Origin: Triticum aestivum | Taxonomy: Eukaryota > Streptophyta > Magnoliopsida > Poales > Poaceae | Assembly: GCF_018294505.1 (NCBI RefSeq) | Contig: NC_057812.1 | Location: 60,557,789-60,621,788, forward strand | DNA: 64,000 nucleotides | Direction of reading: 5' to 3' | Part shown: in pieces, positions 45,211-57,015 of the stretch | Layout: each line of letters opens with the position of its first letter | Position numbering within the stretch: position 1 is the first letter of the stretch | Position numbers and translations under genes: made by a program | Notes under the pieces: model-generated | The model's database searches: none | What the model was told of the DNA's origin: nothing | What the model saw: the letters and a program-made list of their open reading frames with translations, nothing else

Positions 45211-48200
45211 TGTAACAACCTGGATTTTTGCCCTTTTCTTTTTCTTTTGATTTATTTGTTTTTTGCTCTGTTTTTCTTTTTGGAGTGGTTCTGTGGCATT
45301 GCCACCTGGGAAATCATCCTCATTCCCCCTCCCAAGTGGCTCATCATTCTCAAAACCTTGACAATATCATGTCACTTCACTCCTTGAACAAACCCTAAAA
45401 CCTTTTTCTAGGGAATATTCCTTTTTCTATTAATGGAATAACCCTAATTGCCCTAGGTTGTGAAGCAACCTATATTTCTGTCCATCCAAAAATTCCCTAA
45501 TAATTCTCATAATTCCTTTGGGTCATATGATGCTTAAATATGCCCAAACTTTCCTGTCCAGGCCCAAGAATAATTCCCCAATAATTATTCTTCATTTCTT
45601 TCCAGTGTGGCTTTCTGTGAAGGAAGTGCCACCTATCCTTTCATGATTGCTCCCTAACCTTTTGGGAATTTTATTGTGTCCAAATCATTGAACCATGCCA
45701 AAATTTAACTTTAGTTGCCTAGCCAATCTTCCTTAGCAATTTTTCAAACTTTCTGTCAGACGGAAGGCATTGTGAAGGAAGCACTAGCTAGGGTTATCCA
45801 AATGAGTTGAAATTTTGCACACTCCTTAATGTGCTCATATCATTGCTCTCCTCCAATTTGAAGCCCCATCCAATCATCTATGTGACCACAAGACCAAATC
45901 TTTGATTCTGGCAATATTTTCAGGTTGAAAAGCAAGTACATTTTATATTGCTTCATTAATTCTGAGAAAATTCTAGATTGTTCTCCTACCAAAATAACTT
46001 CTCTCCACAAAATTTGGGATCAATTCTTCAAGCCAATATTTCTCTATTGCAAGTTTCTGGTCAGAGTTGATGTGTGTGAAACAAGTACCATTTTGGTGAA
46101 TCTAGTTGGTACAAAAATTTTACAGCATCATTGTATGACCAAATAACTAAGCCTTGCCAATTTTCATCTCAAGTGGCTTCTCCATGTGAGTGCACCTTCC
46201 TGATCTAGTTTCTGGACCATAATGTGAGTTATAAAGCAACTATATTAGTTTGTGCTCCATTATGCTCCAAAAACCTCCAGGATTATAGTCCTTCCTAAGA
46301 TAATCACCATAGACAAACTCTCTGGTTCCAATCCTTTCCTTCTGATCAGCAGTTCTCGGCCAAGTTTACTGCAGTAAACTTCAGAGGTTGATTACCATTT
46401 AACCACTGCGTATTTAACCAAGTTACCACCTCAGTTGCACCCTACCCAGGAAGGACTCCACCCCAGACATCGTTTGGCTTAGCGTGTGACACTGTGTGCA
46501 CCAGTGCATGCGGTGATCACGAGTTTTGGCATGCAATGCACGCGCTCTGCTGGCATTGGCCGCGTCCATGGCGTCTTCTAGCTCTGGCCCCTCCCCCTCT
46601 TGTCGTCTTCGCATTCTTGAGCATGTCTAATAGTTTTACCGCGTCTTCACCGTCCTCCTGGAGCCATCTCCCCCTTCGTAAGCCCTCCATCAGCGCTTGT
46701 CGCTGCGTGCCCACGAGAAACCTGTAGCCGACCATCTCTGTTCGCGCCATGGCTTCTTCCTCCTCTTGTCCCCGTGCTTTGCTTGTCCCTGTGCACCTCT
46801 GTATCTCGTATGCACCTCCCCCGTCGCCTTCCCCGAGCTGATGCGCGAGGACACACGTCCGCGATACCGGCCACGCATCCGCGGCGACGACAGCTCGGCC
46901 TCCTTGCCTTGCGGCTATATAAGACCACCCTGAGGCCTCTTGACCTCACCAAGCTTCTTCCCTCCCTCCTAGCTACCTCCACCATCACCGCCATAGCCGC
47001 CGCTCTGTCCCGGTTAAATTCGGTCAGGCCAGCCCCGTTCTCTCCTCCTCTCCACCACCTGAGCCCCTCTCAATCTCAGGCGAGCCTCCCCTGCCGTTTT
47101 CCCCTTCCCCGGTGGCCTCTGTCCGCGAGCTCCATCATCGCCTGACACCGTCGTCCACCGCCACGGGAGCCTTGCTCAACCCTGACCCCCCGGCTAAAAC
47201 CAAGGGTCCAGGGGGGTGCAGCTCGTCCCGTTGATCACTTCGGTGGGTGGCACGGCGCGGGAGGTGACCGGAGTTGCACGCTTCGCCGTCGGGCGCCGGC
47301 TCTGCCTCGGCCGAGTGCGGGCACGAGCGAGGAGAGGAAGGAGATGATGCCCTCCCTGCCAGCTGGTCGTGGGCCCCATGTGTCAGCGAGATAAGCCCGA
47401 CCCCGCCACTGTCGATGTGGATAAGTGGAAGCGCATTCTCTAGTTTACGCTTTCGTTTCAGTGAAAGCGTAACGTTGTGTGGCTTCGGCTTGGAATACGT
47501 CTTCACTGTCCCGAAAGCGTATTTCTTAAAAGGCACTTTCTGTTTTTCCGGCTAAGGGCCTGTTTGTGAGGATTTTCTTACAGATAGGTCCCTGGTAGAA
47601 AAACAGCTATATCTTTTCAACAACAACTCCAAATGAGGTGATTCCAAGGCCCACTTCCTCGTTTCGTCAAGCCTGTTCTGTTGGTTTCATTTTCACTATG
47701 GTGTGACACTGTGAAAATGAAAAAATTTCCCTTGCACTAAATCAGCCTCCTCCGAGAGAGAATGTTTTCCGACGATTCTTTCCGTGGACTTCTCACACTT
47801 CTTCCCGGTGATTTCTTCCACCCCAAGCAAGCCACAACCACCGTTTGCATGATAGCCATGCAGTAGCATTGGTTTTCAACTTGAATCTTTAATAACTGTA
47901 TGTTTGTTTTGCTACTGCTGTCGTTATTTCGGTTATGCTTAAGGATCGGTGCTTACCGTCATGCTATGTTTTTCTTACACTCTGTTATCATGTTCTTCCT
48001 GCTAGTATTACTTGCATATTGGTCATGCTCGATAGTAGTACATGTTGGGTTGGTCATGTTCTTTGGTGCATGAGTAACGTCGGTTAGCGAGTACCGTTAA
48101 TACGCATTGTTTCTTTGCTGCTAGTTGGTTAAGTGCTTACTCGGGTATGTTATTGATATGTTCTTGCATGGTATTTATTGTTGATGCTAGTGGTCATGTT

Positions 48201-49833
48201 ATACTATGAGTAGTATTGCACTTGTGATATTCATACTCATCATTATGCCATGCTCAGTTGGATATGATTCATTGTTGATATGGATGGTAGTTTTCTTGTA
48301 CCCTCATGCTTATGTTGATATCCTGCTCATGCATTGTAATTGCCTCATGTTATTTTATCATGGCTTAGCATATTTGCATTCAAGTTTAACCGGATTAAAT
48401 TGAACTTGAACAACTGTTGGCTGATTCATGGTGCCACCATATCGAGCTGACCAGTGCAACTACACTTGCCTTTATGGGAAGGTCCTAACTGGGTCTATTG
48501 TCATGCCTATTGCCGGTGCCTCCAACGAGGGAAGGTTATGGGCGTGTGGTGCCCTGGCCTGGTAAGGAGACATAACCTTGTGCACCCGTAGTTGGATGAT
48601 AAGCGCTTTTGTCCCCGTTTGGGACCGTTTTGTTTTGCCATGTTGGTGGCCGTTGGTGCCTTTGGTAGGCACGGGGCCACCCAGGACTTACCCCAGTGGG
48701 GAGTAAGTCGGAGTGGCCGGGAGAGTGTCATGGCAGTAGGACGGTTTTGTCGGAACGCCGTTGGTCCACCCGAATGGGATCACGAGGCCATGGGTTCCGT
48801 GGTGTGGGTACAGTGTACTAACATCTGCAGAGTGTATATTAAATCTATCGATAGCCGCGCCCACGGATAAGGGACCAGTTCGTAGTTGGTCACACTATGG
48901 ATCAACAGTACTAATAATAATGTGCTTAATAACAACCCTGGTTTGATTATGAGATAAGTTGGTTATGTGATCCATGAATGATCACCGTTGGGTTACGAGG
49001 TAACTCGTGGAGCCAAGAGTGGTTCCATTTGTGATCCGTGAATGATCACCGTGGTATCGAGGATACCGAGTTGTTGGAGATTCATAATGTTATGCGAGAA
49101 TCGTGGGTAAAGATCAAGCTCCTTGTGGTCATTTAATGATTACTACGGTATTGTTTATACCAAGCTTGATTTGATCCTGAGATGATCGTGAGATGTCCGA
49201 GGTTGGTAAGTGATGCATGCGGTGGTTACGAGGTAACTCGAACAGAGTAAGTTGGTGCATGATAACATCATCATGTTGCATGATAGTGTCATCATGTTAT
49301 ATGTTCATGCCATGCTCATATTGTTCTAGCTGTATCATGTTCATGTTGTTCATGCCATGTTATCCTGATGATCTCATGATAATTCCTGCTTAACCTGTAA
49401 TTGCCATGCTGTTGTTTGTCTTCAATGCTTCTGGTTATTGTGAGCTTGCAAGTACATTCAATGTACTGGCTTGACGTGTCATGCCAGTTTGCAGGTCATG
49501 CTAGATTTGATTGCTTGTTTGCTTGTCGTGGATTCCATTCGTGCGAGCTAGGACAAGCGTTCCATCCAGAGTCCCTGCGGAGTGGAGTTCACCACCGTCG
49601 TCGTTGTTCCGCTACTTCGAGTTGTTCTCCTGCTTGCATAGAGCAACTGAGGATGGCGTATTGTCGCAGTGGCGATGTTATTCATTGTAATATTAGAGAC
49701 CTTGTATTCATATTTGTGTAATAATAGAAAACTAGTTTGTTCTATGCTAAGAAGTGACGTATTCCAAAGCCTTCTCCTCGATCTCTGGGATGGAATACGG
49801 GGCGTTCCGGTTTCTCTGAGCCGGGGTGCCACA
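45211..49833 (+). mobile_element. Solo LTR, 4.6 kb, inserted in the X array
   Basis: Starts TGTAACAACCTGG, ends GGGGTGCCACA, flanked by TCATA duplications. I find no second copy of either terminus inside, no PBS or PPT and no retroviral-type ORF, so it is best read as one very long LTR left after LTR-LTR recombination. Very long LTRs are known in some Triticeae gypsy and LARD families. GC-rich leader-like sequence follows a TATA box at 46912, and 48420-49260 holds diverged short repeats (TGATCCGTGAATGATCACCG-type). Confidence 0.8.
46912..46922 (+). promoter_or_regulatory. TATA box in the solo LTR
   Basis: GGCTATATAAG, followed about 30 bp downstream by CT-rich leader sequence (CTTGACCTCACCAAGCTTC). 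It suggests plus-strand transcription of the parent element. Confidence 0.5.
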
Positions 49834-51235
49834 TCATACCATGGCACCATGCTGGGCATCATGTTTTTCAAGCATTTATTTTATTTTTCTATAGTTGAAA
49901 ACCCAATAAAAAACATTTGTGGTTCACTATTGCCACACATTTCATTGAAATATCTGTCCATTCCTTGTAAAAGGCATGATAATTTACTAAATGTCACGAG
50001 CATGGTTTTTCAGGTGGTTCTTGTGCACCCTTTCATGCACCGATTGTTTGAACTTGAATTATGTGCATTAATGCCTAGGAAATGCGCATAATCACCTAAA
50101 TATGGCAGATGAACCCGGAAAAGTGCCAAATTAGAACACGTTGATTTGCAGGGTGTATGTTAATCATAGAAAAAAACTCATGGACAAAGGACAAAGGAAA
50201 TTTGCCCCCCCCCCTTCAATCTTGGTATTTCCCCCTCGAAACAATGAAACTTCCTTGGTGATGGTTCGATTTATGAAAGGCGTGCATGACGACATAAGGA
50301 AATCATTCTCAAAAGTTTACCATGACACGGTGAGGCCATACCATGGCACCACAACAGGCATCATGATTTCCAAGAATGTATTTCATTTTTGTATAGTTGT
50401 TAACCCAGTAAACGACGCATTTATGGTTGACTATTGCCACACATTTCCTTGAAATATCTGCCCATTCCTTGTAAAAGGCATGAGAAAGTACTAAATAGCA
50501 CGATCATGGTTTTCCAGACCGTTCTTGTGCACTTTTTCATGCATCGATTGTTCGAATGTGAATTATGTGCATAATTAATTCCTAGAAAATGCACATAATC
50601 CCATAAATATGGTAAATGAGCCTGGAAAAATGTCAAATTGGAACACGTTGCATTCGAGGTGGTATGTTGATCTTGGAAAAAGACCGAATGACAAACTAGG
50701 ATGGAAATTTGGATCCCCCTTCAATCTTGGTGATTTCCCTCTCGAAAGCATTGAACTTCCTCGGTGATGGTTCGATTTATGAAGAGCGTGCATGACGACA
50801 TAAATCAAACCTTCCCAGCTTTTAACCAGGGCACGATGAGGCCATACCATGGCACCATGCCACGCGTCATGTTTTTCAAGCACGCATTTCATTGTTCTAT
50901 AGTTGATAACCCAGTAAATGAAGCATTTGTGGTCGAGTATTGCCACACATTCCCTTGAAATGTCTGCCCATTCCTTGTAAAAGGCTTGAGAATTTACTAA
51001 ATACCGCGAGTATGGTTTTTCCAGACCGTTCTTGTGCACCTTTTCAAGCACCAATTGTTTGAATTTGAATTATGTTCATTAATGCCTACAAAATGAACAT
51101 AATCCCCTAAATATTCTAAATGAACCCAGAAAAGTGTCAAATTTGAACATGGTGTTTAGCAGGGTTTATGTTCATCATAGAAAAAAATCTCATGGATGAA
51201 GGATAAAGGAAATTTGGATTCCCATTCAATCTCGA
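49834..51235. repeat. ~505-bp tandem array of X, right part
   Basis: Begins with the second TCATA. Unit marks at 50143, 50651 and 51153 (periods 508 and 502). The units at 44511, 50143 and 51153 resemble each other (CATAGAAAAA...GGACAAAGGA), and those at 45013 and 50651 resemble each other (CTTGGAAAAA...ATGACAAACTAG). It ends near 51235 where CACACACGATTCATCTCCG begins. Confidence 0.9.
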
Positions 51236-51659
51236 TGACTTACTATCACACACGATTCATCTCCGTCGCCTCTGCGAACCGTTTGTGTTCACTCACACAT
51301 GCAAAAGGAAAAAAGAAAACCCTCGCCCACTTCGTCCCCACCCACTCGCCGCAGACTCCTCCGTAACTCTGCACCTCATCAAATTCTATCGCGGCAGCCA
51401 CCCTAAGCTCGATGGCTGTTGTCGGCGGGCATAGGTCTCGCTCCAAATGGCACGGGATTTCGCCCATACCGCTTTCTGCCACCTATCTACAACAACATTC
51501 TAGACTCTGGTCGACTTGGATTTTTTGCGGGATTGGGCCTGGGATTTTTCTCAGGGAGAAGCTAATCAACTTAGCGAAATATTCATTCATCTCTTATCGC
51601 AATCTGTCCGTCGCTGTTAATCAACCGGCGGAAATCGCTGTGGAATCATTTTTGTTCTA

Positions 51660-52285
51660 GCTGAGTCGTGGGTGTTCATTCAAGTGTCCACAGTGCGAGC
51701 ACAAATCGGGCAAGTGTGGTCGTGGCCAGTCGGAAATGAAGTTCTATCTCACCATTCTGGATGACTTTAGGAAGCGCTCGGTATGTTGAAACTCAATCTA
51801 CCACGGTCGGCATGGCCTAAATTTGTGAACATATAAAGTATCTTGCTACATTATCTATATATTTGCATCAAATCTTTGTTACATTATCTATTTTTAATTA
51901 TCTATTTTTGTACATTGCTTTCATCTATATATTGATCTGTTCTATCAGTTACTCCCATATTTGCATCTTGCTCTCTTATTTCAATACATCTAATTTATGA
52001 TCTTAATTTTCATTTCTAACAATACGTCCCTTGCTTTGCAAGAATAGGAGTAAAAGGAAATCTTGGGCTTTACTTTGTTGATGACTCCCAAGATGTCATA
52101 TTGACGGTTAGCGTAAAACATGATAAAGATGGTCACTCCTATTTTAATACGGACCTTTGGAGAAAAATTTCTAAGTGTTATGAACTGAAAGCTGGAAATA
52201 AAATTCTAGTGCATGCACCATAGCTTGGTCTAATCAACATGGATGTTTACTTCCCCAACGTCATCAACCGATCAAAGTCTGATTA
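51660..52285 (+). pseudogene. Captured gene fragment in X with B3-domain-like sequence, two exon-like blocks
   Basis: Block 1 ends with MKFYLTILDDFRKRS at 51780, followed by GTATGT. Block 2 starts near 52042 after TTTGCAAG and reads GNLGLYFVDDSQDVILTVSV, then YFNTDLWRKISKCYELKAGN, to a TAG at 52221, after which the same frame runs on to TAA near 52287. A short strand pattern, a Trp, and a Gly-Asn/Asp turn before a final strand resemble B3 DNA-binding domains, and the intron looks real. The frame is off by one across the junction as I draw it. It could instead be an unrelated OB- or beta-barrel fragment. Low GC and the stop argue it is not functional. Confidence 0.4.
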
Positions 52286-52739
52286 AGGTTAGTGTCATTT
52301 CAACTTTCTCCAGGCTGTCATATTACTTATTAAAATTGGGGTATTTGTTCTGACTAATTGATCACTATTTAAGCAACCAATTGTGATTTCATATTCTGAC
52401 TCCGTTCCTAGGCAGTAACAAATTCTATTTACCAATTTATGCGCACTATATATTCTTCTGTCATGTTCTGAATAAATAATACATTTCCACCTTTTAAGCA
52501 GGATATTTTGGATGCATAGTGAACGTTATGTATGTTACTCAAATGTTGTTACCCAAGTTTTTCAATTTTCATAGAAAGTATTAGTATCGTACACAGTTCA
52601 TTGAGTTTAAGCGTGTGCCCAATGTCATGAAGGTATTTGCGTATTAACTGTCCATATTGCAAATTCACACACACATGTTAACATAAGAAAACATATGTGT
52701 AACTTACTAATCATCCCAAACGAGTACTCGCAGACGCCT

Positions 52740-53310
52740 CGTGTGCAATACTCCTAGCCACCGCAAGCAACTAGTTTGTATTTTTCAAAGATTTTGTACA
52801 CACAGAATCGCACATGAACTAACTGTATTAACCGTTTGTGTTGTAATTTCTCATCGCAAACAGTTCATCCGAGTCGGCTGTTTGTCACGTATGACACACA
52901 TCTTGTTTACACAGTTCATTTGTGTTCTTTTGGCTCATCACAAACAGTTCATCCATGTGAACTATATGCCGCATATCACACACATCTTGTTAAATTGAAC
53001 CATTTTTGTTGTGTTCCCTAATCGAAAACAATTCATCTGGGTGAACGGTATGTCGTATATCGCACACACACTGATATGGCTGCCCATTCTGTTGTTCTGC
53101 CTATTGCAAATAATTTGAATGGATTAACTGTGTGTCCTGCATCGCACACGCAACTAAAATAGGAACCTCATTTGTTGGCTCAGCCATCGCAAAAATTTTA
53201 CACCTTTTTGACAGTTTTTTAACGCCACCGTTTGCGACTATTGCATCGCAAATAGTTTCATCAAAGGGTCTCTGATTGTGGTGTCGTGTTAGCAGTATCC
53301 TGCAGTAGTG
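52740..53310. repeat. Right subterminal repeats and terminus of X
   Basis: Five or so diverged copies of CATCGCAAACAGTTCATCCG with CGTATATCGCACACAC-type partners, spaced about 80-90 bp, lead to GCAGTATCCTGCAGTAGTG at 53310. It resembles the subterminal repeat zones of CACTA elements. Confidence 0.6.
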
Positions 53311-54727
53311 ACGGTTTATTTCTAGAAACTGTGTCCATTGCCTGAGATCATCGCCCACAGTGTTTTCTCAATAACCATTTGTAATAGAAAAACCCACTTA
53401 GTAGGCTAATTAGGCGCCATTAGTAGGCTAATTGCCCTATTATTAATAATCCATTTATTAATCTAATTGACATTCATATTAAGCACATAATATATTTCAT
53501 CTATTATATAATTAAAACATAAGTAAAACAAGCCTCCACGTTAATCCACATATGTTAAAAATATATCATCCATTCATCTGGATTATAGCGGTTGAGATTA
53601 AAACATCTAACAAGGTTACGCAGAACAATATTAGGTGCAATTTTTAGCATATGACACGTTCGAGGTATAACCCAACCCAAATAACACGATCTGGTCCTAT
53701 CGCAAACACACAGGAGACCTTACGTGAAAATACAATCGAAACACACACAAAAGAAAAAAAACAATCTACTACAGGATCGGTAAGGGATAAGAAAAAACAG
53801 GAATCCTTGCAAAAGGAATAAACGACCCCTGATGGAATCATACCCAATTATACCTTATTTAAGGTCTGAACTCTCCGCCAAACAAAAGTTCCTTCGAGCT
53901 GGTCTCATCTTCTAGGGCTTCATCCTCGGGATAGATTAACTCATGGCTTACAACAGCGTGGGATCAGATTTCTTCGTCGAGGTTGACGATGGCTTCAAGC
54001 CTTCAACGAGGCGTATTTCTTTCTCAGGTGATCAATGAAATCACGTGAGGGTCGCGCAGGTTGGCCATGTATTGGGATCTCAAGATGTATGGTGGAGTCT
54101 CCAGTCCATTGCGGCATAAATCTTACCCAGTAATGGCCTGCGACATCTGGGCACCGAACAAATCGATCAGAGTTCAGTCCTGCAGGTCCTGTTACACCAT
54201 GCGCATCCCCTCTCCATGCCATCCTCAGATTCCAAACTCCATCATTTGACTAGATCGATCTAAAAAAAGACAACTATCCGATCCGGGTTATCAGTTCATC
54301 ACCAACAATGTTCTCTACTATCTCAATCTCCTACACTTGACAGCAGATGATTGGTTCAGGGGTGGATCTGAGTTAATGACGCAAGGAGGAGTGCAGCGGC
54401 CATGCGGCGCTAAACAGGACCAAGAATCCTTTACATACACGTAATCAGGTACTCATCTCTCCTCACCCAGCCCAAGGATTTTTTGCACGCGCATCATAGT
54501 ACCAGTAACATATGCATCAACATATATTCCTGGATGGGGTCAAGAGGGTTGTTATATTTACATTTTTCTCTTCAAATATTCTTGGATGATCCTATTAATA
54601 GTGATTCCAGGGTTCCGTTCGGGCAATATACTTAAGTATAACGCCAAGGAGTCTAGCAGCCATGGTTGACGAGATGGAAGGAAGAACCACGTGCATATCT
54701 CTCGTTGTCTCGCCTACAAAGGCGCTC
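53311..54727. other. Unassigned DNA between X and the copia-type element
   Basis: AT-rich to 53640. A minus-strand ORF of 75 residues lies at 53995-54222 (VAGHYWVRFMPQWTGDSTIH) and resembles nothing I recognise; it could be an old exon. Otherwise no gene. The part 54481-54615 recurs at 56614-56755. Confidence 0.4.
54481..54615 (+). repeat. Direct repeat copy 1 (partner 56614-56755)
   Basis: Shared words include CATCAACATATATTCCTGG / CATCAACCTCTATTCCTGG and CTTGGATGATC. The two copies lie on either side of the copia-type element but outside its TSDs, so they belong to the older host DNA. Confidence 0.6.
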
Positions 54728-54732
54728 ATTTC

Positions 54733-55177
54733 TGTTGGAATTATCCAAACATGTTACTAAAAGATTTAGCTAGGTAAGTCAAATTACGTAGCGTTTGGCT
54801 TGCATGCCATCTTGCAGTACGTGCGTGTTGAGTCGGGTTAGGATTAGCAGTGTGATCAGTGTTGCCGGTAATTAGATTAAGATTAGGAAAGAGTCCTTAT
54901 ATGTACGGCAAGAAAGAAAGTTGCCCGTACGAGCTTAGTTTGTGTTTGAGTCGGATGGTTAGCCGTATATGAATAGGTAGAGTAGGTCGAGTCGGTTTGT
55001 CTAGGTCAGGTTGATGCATATATATATGCGTGTATATGCTGAGTTTTTGTAATGAGTTGAGAAAAAGGAGAAAATCAATAAAGAGGAAAACAAGGGAATA
55101 ACAAGGGCCCTTGGCTATCAGTTTTGTGTGCGCGTGTGTTCGTGCACTTTGATGTGATCGATCCTGTGGTTGAAACA
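54733..55177 (+). repeat. 5' LTR of the small copia-type element, 3' end clipped
   Basis: Matches 56139-56583. It carries a CCTTATATGTACGG motif near 54895 and an AATCAATAAAGAGG polyadenylation-like signal near 55073. Confidence 0.88.
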
Positions 55178-56138
55178 ACGACGAGCGGGTGATACAGTCG
55201 CTGGTGTAGCGACAAGGAGCAACAGGCGATATAGTCGCTGGGATACAACGACGAGGAGGAGCAGGCAATTGTCGTTCGAGCGGAGACAAAGAGGATCGGG
55301 ATGTTGTCGTTCGGCGGAGCGACGACAAGAAGGTGGTGAGGACGCTGTCGTAAGCGAGGCGACGGGTGATTGTCGTTCAACAAAACGACCTGGAGGAGGT
55401 TGACGGGAACGGTAGTGCCGAGGTGCGGCGCTAGAAGATCTCGTCAAGATCATCGTTCGGGGGAGTGAGGAAGAGGCGACAAAGTTGCAAGCTGTCGTCA
55501 AGGTGTTCACATGAGTTCTTGTAAGGTGTGTCCAAGAGCTCAGGTGTGTGAATCTTCTGCTGCAGTTGAGATGCGTCACTGGTGGAGGAGAATTGCGAGC
55601 GAGAGCGGGCGGAAAAAGGAATTCGTGCCTTGCGTTTCCGTTCGTGGTCGTGAAGTTCCGGCGAGTTTATATACGGTGGAGATGAGTTGCGTGTATATGG
55701 CGAGTTGTGTTGCCGCTGGACAGAAGATGTCGTTCGATAAGATGTGTCATCGGCGACAATGAGAAATATGTGCAATGGCGGGTGAAGAGATGTGTCTCCC
55801 CGTGTGCAAGAAACCGATGTGAAGATGAAGATCAATATGAAGATGGACGCGGATCAGTTAAGTCGAGTTCCTACATGAGGCTATGCGTTTAGTCGGTATG
55901 TAGCATGCTAAGATGTGTCAGCGTGGCTGGTAGTCCGGGTGATCGTTGATTCCAGTCTACAAGTCGGCATGAAAAAGAAAAGATGATAAAGTGATGGTCA
56001 TAGTTGAAAAATAAAAAAGTTGTGATCCGGTAAGTCGTGTCATCAAAGGCAATCGGCGTGACAAGAACAGGTGGTATTCTGCGTGTCTCATTGAAGTAAA
56101 AGAGTCGGGTAGAGTAGATGCTTGGATTAGGGGGTGAA

Positions 56139-56589
56139 TGTTGGAATTATCCAAACATGTTACTAAAAGATTTAGCTAGGTAAGTCAAATTACGTAGCGT
56201 TTGGCTTGCATGCCATCTTGCAGTACGTGCGTGTTGAGTCCGGTTAGGATTAGTAGTGTGATCAGTGTTGCCTGTAATTAGATTAAGATTAGGAAAGAGT
56301 CCTTATATGTACGGCAAGAAAGAAAGTTGCCCGTACGAGCTTAGTTTGTGTTTGAATCGGATGGTTAGCCGTATATAAATAGGTAGAGTAGGTCGAGTCG
56401 GTTTGTCTAGGTCAGGTTGATGCATATATATATGCGTGTATATCCTGAGTTTTTGTATTGAGTTAAGAAAAAGGAGAAAATCAATAAAGAGGAAAACAAG
56501 GGCACAACAAGGACCCTTGGCTATCAGTTCTGTGTGCGCGTGTGTTCGTGCACTTTAATGTGATTGATCCTGTGGTTGAAATTCCAACA
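56139..56589 (+). repeat. 3' LTR of the small copia-type element
   Basis: 451 bp, complete, ends TTCCAACA, followed by ATTTC. It carries the same AATCAATAAAGAGG signal near 56478. Confidence 0.9.
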
Positions 56590-56613
56590 ATTTCTCACAT
56601 CACACAGCCTGCC

Positions 56614-56755
56614 GATTTTTTGCATGTCCATCTCATTAGCAGTAAAATATCCATCAACCTCTATTCCTGGGGTGGGATCAAGAGAGAAAGCGTGGCTATA
56701 TTTATGTTTTTTTGTTTTAATATACTTGGATGATCACATCAGTGGCCAAGGTTTC
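56614..56755 (+). repeat. Direct repeat copy 2 (partner 54481-54615)
   Basis: About three quarters identical by eye to copy 1. The nearby GGCACCCAACAAATCAATCA (57160) also echoes GGCACCGAACAAATCGATCA (54151), but in the other order, so this is not a simple tandem duplication. Confidence 0.55.
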
Positions 56756-56945
56756 AGTTTGACAAAGCAAAGGCAGCTTCACTCAATTTTTTTCCATGTA
56801 TGACAAGCCCAATTCCTATGCTGCAGTGAAATATGGAGTGGCCGGCTGGAAGTCCTGTCTCTACAATTCTGGCATTATATGCCTAAATCCTCAAGAACTT
56901 CCACCTAGACACTAAAGGGACGAGGATCCCCTGTCGTGGCCTAGC

Positions 56946-57015
56946 CTACTTTTGAGTCACTGACATATGGATCCCGCAGAGCATGGGATCTATCTGTCAG
57001 TGACTCAAAGGTAGG
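56946..57015. repeat. Near-perfect inverted repeat (31-nt arms, 9-nt loop)
   Basis: Left arm 56946-56975 and right arm 56985-57015 pair around TGAGTCACTGAC / GTCAGTGACTCA with three or so mismatches. Too short for a standard MITE with TA duplication; no TIR family recognised. Confidence 0.7.

Larger units (their letters stand above)
43103..53310. mobile_element. Element X: large CACTA-like DNA element with tandem array and gene fragment, left end removed
   Basis: The right terminus on the minus strand begins CACTACTGCAGGATACTGCT, a CACTA-type start, at 53310. Inwards lie repeated CATCGCAAACAGTTCATC-like subterminal motifs (52740-53290). Further left come an exon-like B3 fragment, a ~505-bp tandem array and an Ala-rich minus-strand ORF. 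The left terminus is not present because the Athila array abuts at 43103. A 4.6-kb solo LTR splits the array. No transposase gene is visible, so X is non-autonomous or gutted. Assignment to CACTA rests on the right end only. Confidence 0.55.
54733..56589 (+). mobile_element. Small non-autonomous copia-type LTR element, 1.86 kb
   Basis: LTRs start TGTTGGAATT and end AATTCCAACA (3' copy), flanked by ATTTC at 54728-54732 and 56590-56594. The internal region (about 55180-56138) has no gag or pol and is rich in CGACGAGG-type triplets. The PPT-like GATTAGGGGGTGAA precedes the 3' LTR. A PBS is not evident, and the 5' LTR has lost its last few bases (TTGAAACAACG instead of TTGAAATTCCAACA), so the PBS may have gone in the same deletion. 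I count about 14 differences between the LTRs (about 3%). Confidence 0.85.

Noticed and set aside
46423..47555. Arg/Pro-rich ORFs suggesting a GC-rich host gene
   Set aside because: Inside the solo LTR leader region; overlapping ORFs in many frames and no domain.
51670..51735. Wall-associated-kinase type cysteine motif (CPQCEHKSGKCG)
   Set aside because: Too short and preceded by a stop; only noted as a possible chimera part.
55118..55579. 153-residue minus-strand ORF in the small copia-type element
   Set aside because: Made of translated CGACGAGG-like triplets, no Gag motif.
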